DNA from: Sphingorhabdus pulchriflava
Lineage (GTDB): Bacteria; Pseudomonadota; Alphaproteobacteria; Sphingomonadales; Sphingomonadaceae
Direction of reading: 5' to 3'
Assembly: GCF_003367235.1 (NCBI RefSeq)
Contig: NZ_QRGP01000001.1
Span: forward strand, 1,240,001-1,304,000
DNA: 64,000 nt
This document shows positions 8,358 to 16,568 of this stretch, piece by piece. A model generated the notes under the pieces. That model saw only the letters and a program-made list of their open reading frames with translations. It made no database searches and was not told the DNA's origin. The position numbers were made by a program, and so were the translations under genes. The number at the start of each line of letters is the position of its first letter. Within the stretch, counting starts at the first letter, position 1.

Positions 8358-9308
8358 CTAAATTGCTTCCAGGTTGCGTTTGATCCTGCGTTCCTGGGCA
8401 TCAGCCAAACGCTCCATCTTGCGCACGTCGGCATCGGTCAATGTCATGGCCGTGTCAGCCCAGACATTGGTGATTTCGAGCAACTCATCCAATTCGACCG
8501 GGTTTGCGGCGCGCCTCGCGCGATAGACAGCTCGCTCGGCAGCAAAGCGGTTGCGGTTACGCTGACAATATTCGACGATCGCTGCCTCGCCCTGCCCGTC
8601 TTCGACCAACACGTCTACGATACCCATGTCGTAAAGTTCTTGGGCAGAGTAAATTTTGCCTTCCAGAATGAAGGATTCCGCCAGTTTCCGACCAACGCGA
8701 CGCAGCAGGAAACTATAGGCCCCCATGCCGGGAAACAGATTAAACACGATTTCGGGTAGACCCAGCCGTGCGCTACGTTCGGCAAACAAAATGTCAAAAG
8801 CCAGTGCGTGTTCAAAGCCTCCACCAAGCGCATCGCCCTGGACCAAAGCCATTGTGATAATGGGCGCACCAAAGGCATTGGAGTTGGCATATTGCATCCG
8901 GACACAGGTTTCGGCGTATTTTCGCATCGCGGGCAGATCACGGGTCCGTATGCACTCAGCAAAATGGCGCAGATCGCCCCCAAGATTGTAAATGCCCGGG
9001 GTTTTCGAACCGCACACAAAATAGCGCAAATCATCCGGCCCGCCATTGGCGGGCACGGCATAATTGTCGGCAACCCAATCCTGAACTTCCTGAACTTCGG
9101 CGCCCAGACTATAGGTGTAGCTAGGTCGTCCGCGTTGGTTCATAAAGCACCAGAAGATCTGGTCGCTCTTGTCGTGGCGAACGATAATTTCGTCAAATTT
9201 CCGACCAACAATCGGCAGACCAAACTGCTCCCCCGCCCCGAATTTCGCGGTGGAAATGTTCAGAGATGATCGTCCAGTGCCGTCCGAAATACGGGTATAG
9301 GTAGCCAT
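8358..9308 (-). CDS. rpfF: DSF synthase RpfF (crotonase-family enoyl-CoA hydratase/thioesterase)
   Basis: 316 residues from the ATG at 9308, which has GAGGAG four bases upstream. A longer frame would need a GTG without support. Strong similarity to Xanthomonas RpfF is visible: ALVQGDALGGGFE, GLPEIVFNLFPGMGAYSF and ITNVWADTAM. The two catalytic glutamates fall at Glu166 and Glu186, the same 20-residue spacing as Glu141/Glu161 in Xanthomonas. RpfF dehydrates 3-hydroxyacyl-ACP and releases the cis-2-unsaturated fatty acid signal. It runs towards the RpfC-like gene. No rpfB acyl-CoA ligase is next to it. Confidence 0.92.
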   Translation of the reverse strand: MATYTRISDGTGRSSLNISTAKFGAGEQFGLPIVGRKFDEIIVRHDKSDQIFWCFMNQRGRPSYTYSLGAEVQEVQDWVADNYAVPANGGPDDLRYFVCGSKTPGIYNLGGDLRHFAECIRTRDLPAMRKYAETCVRMQYANSNAFGAPIITMALVQGDALGGGFEHALAFDILFAERSARLGLPEIVFNLFPGMGAYSFLLRRVGRKLAESFILEGKIYSAQELYDMGIVDVLVEDGQGEAAIVEYCQRNRNRFAAERAVYRARRAANPVELDELLEITNVWADTAMTLTDADVRKMERLADAQERRIKRNLEAI

Positions 9309-9394
9309 AGCGCTCCTCGAGCGAATTCGTTTTGCATGGCCACCCCAACCACGATCATCTCTTACCACAAATACTGCCGGTGCAAGTCATAAAA

Positions 9395-9402
9395 ATGGTT
9401 AA
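9395..9402 (-). promoter_or_regulatory. CtrA-like half-site TTAACCAT in the rpfF leader
   Basis: The 258-base gap 9309-9566 holds the rpfF promoter region and no gene. On the rpfF strand it contains TTAACCAT, preceded by another TTAA but with a spacing of five, not the canonical seven. It lies about 87 bases upstream of the rpfF ATG. The identical octamer before the RpfG-like gene makes shared control possible. Weak evidence alone. Confidence 0.28.
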
Positions 9403-9566
9403 TGCGATTAAGAACATCTACATTACACCAAAGCTTTACAAGCCTTAAGAAAGAGAGCTTCTATGAAATTGATATTTTACACTTAAGTGCATCTCGTTGC
9501 GTTTAGTAACATAAACCAGCTGAATTTCCGAACATGTGCAAAATGCCGATTTCAGCCGGTACCCGC

Positions 9567-11066
9567 CTAAGTCTTGGCCCAGACCCGTTGGCCAGCACCG
9601 TTCTGTACGATCTGGCCAGAAGTTCCCACAGGCTCAGCTTTACCGTCGGTCAAAAAGGCAACCATCTGCGCGTCTGTCACATCTATATGCGCCAAAGTCC
9701 GCTCGCCTGACGATGTGCGCGCCACCACTACGCCGCCTTTAGGGCTGCCATCACGGCCATAAAAGACCGTGTAGGTTTCGACGCGGCCGTCGCCGACATA
9801 ATCTTTGTTCAAGTCCGGCACGGTCTCGCGCGCAGCATCTGCCTCGGCTTGATAATTAAAGTCCTGCGGGAAAGTCGCCGCTGCAACGGGTTGGTTGGAT
9901 AGTACAATACAGTGATTGTCGGTCGCAAAGCCGCCATTGGCAAAGAGGAAGCCGTTGGTGCCTTCCTGGCGCAGCTTATCAACCATCGAAACGACCGCAT
10001 GGCTCATATAATTGGCGATCGGTCCGCCACCGAATGTCAAACCGCCGAACACTGTCGCTGGCTTATCGACTGGCCAACCGATAATCCTCCGCGCCATTTT
10101 GGGGACGCAAGGAAAGCAACTGTACAGCTCGACAAAATCGAAATCTTTACCGCTCATCTGGTTCAGCTCGAGAGTACGCCGGATCGACGTTTCCATACTG
10201 ACAGAACGGTCATAGCGGTCGCGGTGCAGGAAACTTGACGCTTCTTTTGCGGCGGCTCCCATGCCGACATAGATCAGCTTGTCGTCAGATATGCCCAGTC
10301 GGCGTGCCTCGGCCAGACTGGCGACGATAAAACCAGCGCCCTGATTGACCGATGAATTGGCAACCATCAGTTTGTTATATGGAAAAGCAAGCGGACGGTT
10401 TTTTTCGGATGATGTGATGATGTCATCGGGCGATGCCGGTTTGCGAATCCATGCCCCGTCATTTGCTGCCGCAATCTGGCTGAAGCGTGACCAGATTTCG
10501 CCGCTCTCCTGCTGGGCTTCCGCTAAGCTTTGGCCATAGGCCGCTCGGCCTGCATTTTCATAAAGCGGATAAACATCTACAGGAGCATTCAGCCCGTGCT
10601 GCTGCGCATAGCCCGGTTCGCGCTTCGCTTCATTGCGAACGCCTTCGAACACATCCTTTTGTGGCGTGGCATGTTTGGCAAGGCGGCCCGCAATAGTACG
10701 CAGCGCCTCTGCGCCGGCAATCGCAGCCAACTTGATCTCCCCTGCCCCAATACGGTTTGCAGCCTCGTTCAGCAGACGAATGGGCGTATCGCCATGCGGG
10801 GCTTCGGACTGATAGCAAACCGCAGGAGTCGCCCCCAGTGCTTCGGCAAGCTTCGCGTCGAGCGGGTTGAGATTCCGGAAGCTGATCTGGTCAACCACCG
10901 CGACGCTATCCAGCTTGGTGAGCAATGTAACGCCAGCGTCCGCCTCGGCACGCTTTAGCGCCTCTACCATCAACCCGAGCGGATCGAGTCCATTGTCGGG
11001 GTCTTCCAGACGGTCATTTATCTGGCCTACGCCAATGATTACGGGGATGCGTTCGCTGTCTGTCAT
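9567..11066 (-). CDS. Acetyl-CoA acetyltransferase-like thiolase superfamily protein
   Basis: 499 residues. The N-terminal part (PVIIGVGQINDR and AAIAGAEALRT) and middle part resemble SCP-x/acetyl-CoA acetyltransferase-like thiolase proteins. VELYSCFPCVPKMA holds a cysteine where the family has an active-site region, and FLFANGGFATDNHCIVL keeps the GG-x-x-x-x-x-H signature. The last about 100 residues fit the extra C-terminal domain seen in this subgroup. Likely acts on acyl-CoA thioesters. The exact substrate is not visible. It runs alone on the minus strand behind rpfF. Confidence 0.75.
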   Translation of the reverse strand: MTDSERIPVIIGVGQINDRLEDPDNGLDPLGLMVEALKRAEADAGVTLLTKLDSVAVVDQISFRNLNPLDAKLAEALGATPAVCYQSEAPHGDTPIRLLNEAANRIGAGEIKLAAIAGAEALRTIAGRLAKHATPQKDVFEGVRNEAKREPGYAQQHGLNAPVDVYPLYENAGRAAYGQSLAEAQQESGEIWSRFSQIAAANDGAWIRKPASPDDIITSSEKNRPLAFPYNKLMVANSSVNQGAGFIVASLAEARRLGISDDKLIYVGMGAAAKEASSFLHRDRYDRSVSMETSIRRTLELNQMSGKDFDFVELYSCFPCVPKMARRIIGWPVDKPATVFGGLTFGGGPIANYMSHAVVSMVDKLRQEGTNGFLFANGGFATDNHCIVLSNQPVAAATFPQDFNYQAEADAARETVPDLNKDYVGDGRVETYTVFYGRDGSPKGGVVVARTSSGERTLAHIDVTDAQMVAFLTDGKAEPVGTSGQIVQNGAGQRVWAKT

Positions 11067-11147
11067 GCCAACTATTGACCAAATTTGCTCGCACCGCGCA
11101 ACAAAGAATTAATTGCGCAATTAAAATCGCCAAATATCAGTGAAAAA

Positions 11148-11237
11148 TGGCGGACAGACAGGGATTCGAACCCTGGGTACCATTACTGGCACAACGGTTT
11201 TCGAGACCGCCCCGTTCGACCACTCCGGCATCTGTCC
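11148..11237 (-). tRNA. tRNA-Ser (anticodon CGA)
   Basis: 90 nucleotides with a long variable arm, as expected for serine. The acceptor GGACAGA pairs with TCTGTCC, followed by G and an encoded CCA. The anticodon stem GCGGT/ACCGT closes loop CTCGAAA, giving anticodon CGA. The T loop is TTCGAAT. Sequence order closely matches E. coli tRNA-Ser(CGA). Confidence 0.95.
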
Positions 11238-11369
11238 GCACGTCTTTCGGGCTTTGGTCGATACCCAAAATGGGCGCGCCCGTGCGACAGAGCGCGGCCA
11301 TTAGCGAATGAATTCGGATTTGCCAAGCGCAAGGTTGCATCAGAGTGAAACCGATACGATATTGGCACC

Positions 11370-11720
11370 ATGATTTCGAATCCTGACATGCCGGTTATTG
11401 CCGAAGCGCTATTTTCGATTGGCGATGTCGTACGCCATCGCGTGTTCGATTTTCGTGGTGTGGTTTTTGATATCGACCCGGTCTTCGGCAACAGCGAAGA
11501 ATGGTATCAGGCGATCCCTGAATCGGTTCGCCCGCGCAAGGACCAGCCCTTTTACCACCTATTCGCCGAAAATGCCGACAGCAGCTATGTCGCCTATGTC
11601 AGCCAGCAAAATCTGGTAGCGGACGCCGAAAACGGCCCGATCAATCACCCTTCGGTTGAAGGCTATTTTGAACCTTGGACGGGCGAGCGCTACCGTCTGC
11701 CTGCTTTCATGCGCCAGTAA
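11370..11720 (+). CDS. hspQ: Heat-shock protein HspQ (YccV-like, hemimethylated-DNA-binding fold)
   Basis: 116 residues, near the usual 105-115. FSIGDVVRHRVFDFRGVVFD followed by PFYHLFAEN and SYVAYVSQQNL is the diagnostic HspQ/YccV pattern. In E. coli HspQ affects Lon specificity and binds hemimethylated DNA. The role here is inferred from the family. The start at 11370 has no strong ribosome site; an ATG six codons later is an alternative. It stands alone on the plus strand after tRNA-Ser and converges with the cytochrome gene, 3 bases between stops. Confidence 0.9.
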   Translation: MISNPDMPVIAEALFSIGDVVRHRVFDFRGVVFDIDPVFGNSEEWYQAIPESVRPRKDQPFYHLFAENADSSYVAYVSQQNLVADAENGPINHPSVEGYFEPWTGERYRLPAFMRQ

Positions 11721-11723
11721 GCG

Positions 11724-12740
11724 TTACGCCGGTTTCATCGACCTGATCCAGGCTTCCAGCAAGGCAGCCCCCTCATCATGGGCGGATGCACGGCCTAGTT
11801 CGGGCATAGCGATGCCGGGATCGACGCTCTTCATGCGATAGGTAAGTATTGAGCGTTCTGGATGGCCCGGTTCGATAACGAAATCGAAATTGCCCGATCC
11901 CCTGCCCGCAGCAACCGGGCGTTTGCCGATGCCGAGCGCGGCCGGATTGCGTTCATGGTCATCATAGAAAAGTCCGGAATTGGAGGCTGAGCCGGTTGGT
12001 TTATGGCAATGGCCGCAGTTAACTCGCAGATAGGCCAATGCACGCGCCTCAACCGTACTGGACTTGGCGTCGTCCCATTTGGCTTCGACTGCAGGCAGGC
12101 TTGATGGCAGTTCTCCGCGCATGGCGAAGTTAGCGCGCGCCTTCGCAGTTTCAAATGCCAGATTTTGCCAGACCGGCCCAACGGGCATCACCGCATCTTT
12201 GGTCGAATGGCATTGTTTGCACTGGTTCTTGTTGGGAACGGCATAGCTAATCGCCATTTTTGCACCGTCGGCTTTTGCAAACTCAACTGCCTTGCGCGCA
12301 CCGCCAATTTTCAATGTAGCGTCTTTGCCATCAGCATTCCAGACGTAGGGCAACGCCACCCAGCCTTCGGCACGATGCAGCAGCAGTCGGGTTTCGATGA
12401 TATTGAGGTTGCCGGCGGCATCGTGATAACCAAAGCTCTTGATTAAGGCGCTGCCGACGGGGAACTGCAACCGACCTGTTTGGTCAACCGTATAACTCTT
12501 ACCCGGAGGCATATAGAGGAAGCGCTGCTTTTCCGCATAATCGCTGAACAACGGTGTGCGTAGCGCATAGGGAAGCAACGCCGCCGATGGTTTCGATGCC
12601 GCGCCGTCAAAAAACCCGAAGCTGGAGAGCAACGCCGGATTCTCGGCTGACATTATGGCTGCTTCGGCAATCTGCGCCGAAGTTCCCTTCACCGATACCG
12701 TCAACGCCAGACAAGCGATCGCCGCCAGCAACAGCCGCAT
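11724..12740 (-). CDS. SO2930-family di-heme c-type cytochrome
   Basis: 338 residues with an N-terminal signal peptide (hydrophobic residues 2-17, cleavage near SAQ). Two haem c motifs are present: CKQCH at 174-178 and CGHCH at 242-246. The overall pattern (PLFSDYAEKQRFLYMPPG, then PNKNQCKQCH) matches the SO2930 family of periplasmic di-heme cytochromes. Its start overlaps the stop of the beta-helix gene upstream (TAATG), so the two form a coupled pair. A role in a periplasmic electron-transfer reaction with that partner is likely, but the substrate is unknown. Confidence 0.85.
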   Translation of the reverse strand: MRLLLAAIACLALTVSVKGTSAQIAEAAIMSAENPALLSSFGFFDGAASKPSAALLPYALRTPLFSDYAEKQRFLYMPPGKSYTVDQTGRLQFPVGSALIKSFGYHDAAGNLNIIETRLLLHRAEGWVALPYVWNADGKDATLKIGGARKAVEFAKADGAKMAISYAVPNKNQCKQCHSTKDAVMPVGPVWQNLAFETAKARANFAMRGELPSSLPAVEAKWDDAKSSTVEARALAYLRVNCGHCHKPTGSASNSGLFYDDHERNPAALGIGKRPVAAGRGSGNFDFVIEPGHPERSILTYRMKSVDPGIAMPELGRASAHDEGAALLEAWIRSMKPA

Positions 12741-13954
12741 TAGCGAACCACAGCCTCCATGCTCTCGGGCAGGCGGATGCGCGGCAATTCCGGGGGGAGA
12801 TTGGCGGTCGTCTGGAGCATAGTCGGTTGAGCACTTTCGGGCGTTGCAATTAAATCGGTCAGACCCAATGACAATGCTGGAACGGGATCGGCGATTACCG
12901 GCCTAGCGGCATCACCGCCCGCACCATCCCAGAAGATAGGCGGCAGGCTTCCGCCTAGTGCCTGTGCGATCTGCTGGCTGCCGGGGAATTTCGGGTCCCA
13001 ACCTGCCTTGTCATGCTGGTTACCCCATATGGCGACGCCTCTGGCAATTGGATCATATTTCGGATCGTTCTGCGGATAACGATAGCCGACCACCATGATG
13101 TTGGCCGTGCCATTCTGGCCAAGCATATTGTCAAACACATGCACATTCCGGTTTGCCATCACCATCACACCGGTACCGGTCGGCACATTGGCGACGATAT
13201 TGCCCTTTGGTGCAAAATTGGGTGTCGAGTTGTCGACGACGACATTTTCGAAAATGCGCACATTCTTGCCGCCCATCTGCAGCAGGTTGGGCAGATCGAA
13301 CACCAATATGCCGCCCGTGTTGCGGGTTGTCAGATTGTCATGAACATCGGCGTCGTAGCTATTCTCAATCTCGATGCCCGCGACATTTTCCAGCGCAACC
13401 GAGTTGCGCACCACTATGTTACGTGACTGGCCGACATAGATGCCCGCATCCGAAGCACCGCGCACCAACACGCTATCCACGAGCACATCCTGGCTTTCAA
13501 CCGGATAGATGCCATAGGCTCCGTTGGTTTCTTTTGGCCCGCCGGTCCATTCGACGCGGAGCTGATAGTAAACGATGCGGTCAGCACCCTTGGATTTAAT
13601 GCCGTCACCCTTGGTGTTTTCCACCGCAAAATCACGCAGGACAACATCGTCAGAGGTCACCAGCAAGCCTTCGCCAGCACCTAATTGGCCAGTGAAGTCC
13701 AAAATTGTCTGGCCGCTTCCCTGCCCCTTCACCGTGACCTTGGCGACATCAAGCGACAGTCCATCTGTTAGCCTGAACCGTCCGCTGCCCAGTTCGACCA
13801 CGTCGCCCGGCACTGCGCCAATTAGCGCCTCTTGCAAACGCGCCTGCGCATCGTCCCCAGCAGCGACCGAAATGGTTTTGGCGAAAGCTGTCGTGCTTGC
13901 AAATGCAAGGCTAACAGCGATGATGGCGTAAACGCCTTTGTCCCTCATCCTCAT
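12740..13954 (-). CDS. Secreted parallel beta-helix protein (NosD-like repeats)
   Basis: About 404 residues. A signal peptide precedes TAFAKT. The body has repeated beta-helix rungs such as VLVDSVLVRGASDAGIYV and NIVVRNSVALENVAGIEI, with 'NAGIxx/GIxxxN' turns typical of carbohydrate-binding NosD-type helices. Two start codons at 13954 and 13948 are plausible and neither has a strong ribosome site. The gene is coupled to the SO2930-type cytochrome downstream, a pairing also known elsewhere. The function of the pair is not established. Confidence 0.78.
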   Translation of the reverse strand: MRMRDKGVYAIIAVSLAFASTTAFAKTISVAAGDDAQARLQEALIGAVPGDVVELGSGRFRLTDGLSLDVAKVTVKGQGSGQTILDFTGQLGAGEGLLVTSDDVVLRDFAVENTKGDGIKSKGADRIVYYQLRVEWTGGPKETNGAYGIYPVESQDVLVDSVLVRGASDAGIYVGQSRNIVVRNSVALENVAGIEIENSYDADVHDNLTTRNTGGILVFDLPNLLQMGGKNVRIFENVVVDNSTPNFAPKGNIVANVPTGTGVMVMANRNVHVFDNMLGQNGTANIMVVGYRYPQNDPKYDPIARGVAIWGNQHDKAGWDPKFPGSQQIAQALGGSLPPIFWDGAGGDAARPVIADPVPALSLGLTDLIATPESAQPTMLQTTANLPPELPRIRLPESMEAVVR

Positions 13955-13998
13955 GTACCAAGTCTGCAATATCCGGACAGACTTGCCAAGGGCTTACA

Positions 13999-14697
13999 TC
14001 AGGGCGCGTCGCCAAAAATCCAGTCGACGCCGGCATCGGCATGGATTTCGGCGCTGTCATAAATCGGCAGCACATTGGCCTTTGTATCAACAATCATACC
14101 AAGCTCTGTGCAACCCAACACCACGGCGTCGGCACCGTCCTTGTCGATTTCGGTGATCATCGTCTTCAGCGCGCGTTCCGAATTGCGGACAACCTGTCCC
14201 GCCATCAGCTCGTCATAGATGATGCGATCGAGTTCCTCGACATCATTCGCCTCCCATGGGAGCAGAGTCACGCCGTGCTTGACGAGCCGCTGGCGATACC
14301 AGTTTTCGGCCATGACATTGCGCGTGCCGATGAGAGCGGCAGATTCGACGCCATCGGTCTTCATCTTCTGGCCAACGGCATCGGCGATGTGCAGCACGGG
14401 AACTTTCACCGCATCCGACACCCGATCATGCACCTTGTGCATGCTGTTGGCGCCGATCAGGATCGCGGTTGCACCGCCCGCTTCAAGTCGTTTGGCTGAC
14501 GCGACCAGCACCTCTGCCACCCGATCCCAATCCTGATCAGTGGTCGCTTTCGCCAGATCGCAAAAATTGAGATTGTCGAGTATCATTGGCGCGCTGCACA
14601 TCATGTTTGCACGGCGCTGCACCTGCTTGTTGATCCGGCGATAATAAAATTCGGTCGAATACCAGCTCATCCCGCCGATCAGGCCGATTTTGCGCAT
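13999..14697 (-). CDS. Aspartate/glutamate racemase family protein
   Basis: 232 residues. The start MRKIGLIGGMSWYST and the motif VVLGCTELGM are classic for the Asp/Glu racemase superfamily. The C-terminal catalytic Cys (GCTEL) is present. The N-terminal catalytic Cys region reads IGANSMHKV and lacks cysteine, as in the YgeA-type branch that works with one cysteine. Likely interconverts L- and D-aspartate or glutamate, or acts on a related amino acid. Single gene on the minus strand between the beta-helix protein and pntB. Confidence 0.83.
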   Translation of the reverse strand: MRKIGLIGGMSWYSTEFYYRRINKQVQRRANMMCSAPMILDNLNFCDLAKATTDQDWDRVAEVLVASAKRLEAGGATAILIGANSMHKVHDRVSDAVKVPVLHIADAVGQKMKTDGVESAALIGTRNVMAENWYRQRLVKHGVTLLPWEANDVEELDRIIYDELMAGQVVRNSERALKTMITEIDKDGADAVVLGCTELGMIVDTKANVLPIYDSAEIHADAGVDWIFGDAP

Positions 14698-14725
14698 ATA
14701 TAATTTCCCTAAAATGGAATCATAT

Positions 14726-14750
14726 CGCCCCGGATTTGCAGGCCGGGGCG
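14726..14750. terminator. Hairpin downstream of pntB
   Basis: Perfect inverted repeat CGCCCCGG / CCGGGGCG with a 9-base loop, between the pntB stop and the racemase start. It may end pnt transcription, but no T-run follows on the minus strand, so it could equally be a short palindromic repeat. Confidence 0.4.
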
Positions 14751-14782
14751 ACGTGTTGATTCAGCGGATAGCGCGCTCTGGC

Positions 14783-16279
14783 CTAATGCTGCAAGGCCTT
14801 CACAATATCGTCGACCATTTTCTTCGCATCGGCGAGCAACATCATCGTCTGATCCATGTAGAAGACATCGTTATCGACACCCGCATAGCCCACGCCGCCC
14901 ATGCTGCGCTTGATGAAAAATACGGTCTTGGCCTTATCGACATCGAACACCGGCATGCCATAGATGGGGGAGGATTTGTCGGTCTTGGCCGCCGGATTGA
15001 CCACGTCGTTCGCGCCAATGATGAAGGCCACATCGGTCTGCGCAAACTCGCTGTTGATGTCTTCCAGTTCGAACACCTCATCATAAGGCACATTGGCCTC
15101 GGCGAGGAGCACGTTCATGTGCCCCGGCATACGCCCTGCGACCGGGTGGATCGCATATTTGACGCTGACGCCCTCTTTCTTGAGCAGATCCGCCATCTCG
15201 CGCAGCGCATGCTGTGCCTGCGCCACCGCCATACCGTATCCGGGGACGATGATGACACTTTCGGCCTGGCTCATCATATAGGCGGCGTCCTCAGCAGAGC
15301 CTCGCTTCCAAGGGCGGTCAACTTTCGCTGCGCCGCCTGCAGCCGCGCCCGAATCCGCACCGAAGCCACCGGCAATCACCGAGATGAAGCTTCGGTTCAT
15401 CGCCTTGCACATGATGTAGCTGAGGATAGCGCCCGACGAACCGACCAGCGCACCCGTGATAATCATCGCGCTATTGTGCAGCGTAAAGCCCATCGCCGCA
15501 GCCGCCCAACCCGAATAGCTGTTGAGCATTGAGACCACGACCGGCATATCTGCGCCGCCAATGGGGATGATGAGCAGGAAGCCAATGATGAAGGAGAGCG
15601 CGGTAATAGTCCAGAAAATCCATGGCGATTGGTCGACTACGAAATAGGCCGTCAGTCCCAAAATTGCTGCCAGCGTTCCTAAGTTGATCACGTGCCGCAT
15701 CGGCAGCAAAATGGGTGCGCCGGACATTTTGCCCGCAAGCTTCAGAAACGCGATGACCGAGCCGGAGAAGGTGATGGCGCCGATGGCTACACCAAGACCC
15801 ATTTCTATCCGGCTGACAGGATTGATCAAGCCAAGCTTTGCAAACTCGGTTGGATCCATAAACTCTTCAGGTGTCGCAAGAATGCCAAATGAAGCGGGGT
15901 TGAGGAACGCAGCTGCAGCCACAAGTACCGCGGCCAAACCGACCAGCGAGTGGAAGGCCGCCACCAATTGCGGCATGTCCGTCATCGCAATCTTGCGCGC
16001 GGTCGTTAAACCGATCACCGCTCCCAAACCGATCGCGCCTAAAACCCAAGCAATTGCGCCAAAGTCCGGGCCGTGATAGCTGTTAAAATTGTCGCCTTGG
16101 ATCATGGGAACGTGCGTGACCAATGTCGTAACAACGGCGATCAGCATCCCCGCCATGCCAAAACGGTTACCGCGCCGCGACGAAACAGGTGAGCTTAACC
16201 CGCGCAATGCGAGAATGAAAAATACCCCGGAAACAAGATAGGCAAGCAAAGCCCATGCGGGAACGGCTGCATGTTCCAT
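14783..16279 (-). CDS. pntB: NAD(P) transhydrogenase beta subunit
   Basis: 498 residues. Many membrane helices fill residues 1-260 and an NADP-binding domain lies at about 300-498, with VIIVPGYGMAVAQAQHAL, the HPVAGRMPGHMNVLLAEA stretch and FIIGANDVVNPAA. Part of the proton-pumping transhydrogenase that makes NADPH from NADH at the cost of proton motive force. It is last in the operon COX4-like - pntA - small gene - pntA2 - pntB, three bases after the pntA2 stop. Confidence 0.95.
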   Translation of the reverse strand: MEHAAVPAWALLAYLVSGVFFILALRGLSSPVSSRRGNRFGMAGMLIAVVTTLVTHVPMIQGDNFNSYHGPDFGAIAWVLGAIGLGAVIGLTTARKIAMTDMPQLVAAFHSLVGLAAVLVAAAAFLNPASFGILATPEEFMDPTEFAKLGLINPVSRIEMGLGVAIGAITFSGSVIAFLKLAGKMSGAPILLPMRHVINLGTLAAILGLTAYFVVDQSPWIFWTITALSFIIGFLLIIPIGGADMPVVVSMLNSYSGWAAAAMGFTLHNSAMIITGALVGSSGAILSYIMCKAMNRSFISVIAGGFGADSGAAAGGAAKVDRPWKRGSAEDAAYMMSQAESVIIVPGYGMAVAQAQHALREMADLLKKEGVSVKYAIHPVAGRMPGHMNVLLAEANVPYDEVFELEDINSEFAQTDVAFIIGANDVVNPAAKTDKSSPIYGMPVFDVDKAKTVFFIKRSMGGVGYAGVDNDVFYMDQTMMLLADAKKMVDDIVKALQH

Positions 16280-16282
16280 GAC

Positions 16283-16564
16283 TTACTTGTCCTTTTTCTT
16301 GTACATAGCGAGCATCCGCTCGGTCACCGCAAAACCGCCAAAAATATTGATGCTGGCTAGAACTACGCCGAGCAGTCCGAGCCACTTCGCCCCCGGCGCA
16401 CCCGAGGCCGCGGCTGCGATCAAAGCACCAACAATGATCACTGAGGAAATCGCGTTGGTCACCGCCATCAGCGGCGTGTGCAGCGCAGGTGTGACCGACC
16501 AGACCACATAATAGCCAACGAAGCAGGCCATCACGAAGATGGATAGGATACTTATGAAGTCCAT
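16283..16564 (-). CDS. pntAB: NAD(P) transhydrogenase alpha subunit, membrane part (alpha-2)
   Basis: 93 residues. Two to three membrane helices with VGYYVVWSVTPALHTPLM, typical of the separate alpha-2 (PntAB) subunit of split transhydrogenases as in Rhodospirillum rubrum. It anchors the soluble NAD-binding subunit to PntB and forms part of the proton path. Four bases separate it from the small upstream gene and three from pntB, so it is co-transcribed. Confidence 0.93.
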   Translation of the reverse strand: MDFISILSIFVMACFVGYYVVWSVTPALHTPLMAVTNAISSVIIVGALIAAAASGAPGAKWLGLLGVVLASINIFGGFAVTERMLAMYKKKDK

Positions 16565-16568
16565 GCCT

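Noticed and set aside
9309-9368. Longer N-terminus for RpfF from a GTG
   Set aside because: The extra residues do not match RpfF, and GAGGAG precedes the ATG at 9308.
9395-9411. Full CtrA site before rpfF (TTAA...TTAA)
   Set aside because: The two TTAA are five bases apart instead of seven; kept only as a half-site.
14690-15532. 280-codon open frame on the plus strand
   Set aside because: Antisense to pntB, His/Arg-rich composition typical of a shadow frame in GC-rich DNA.
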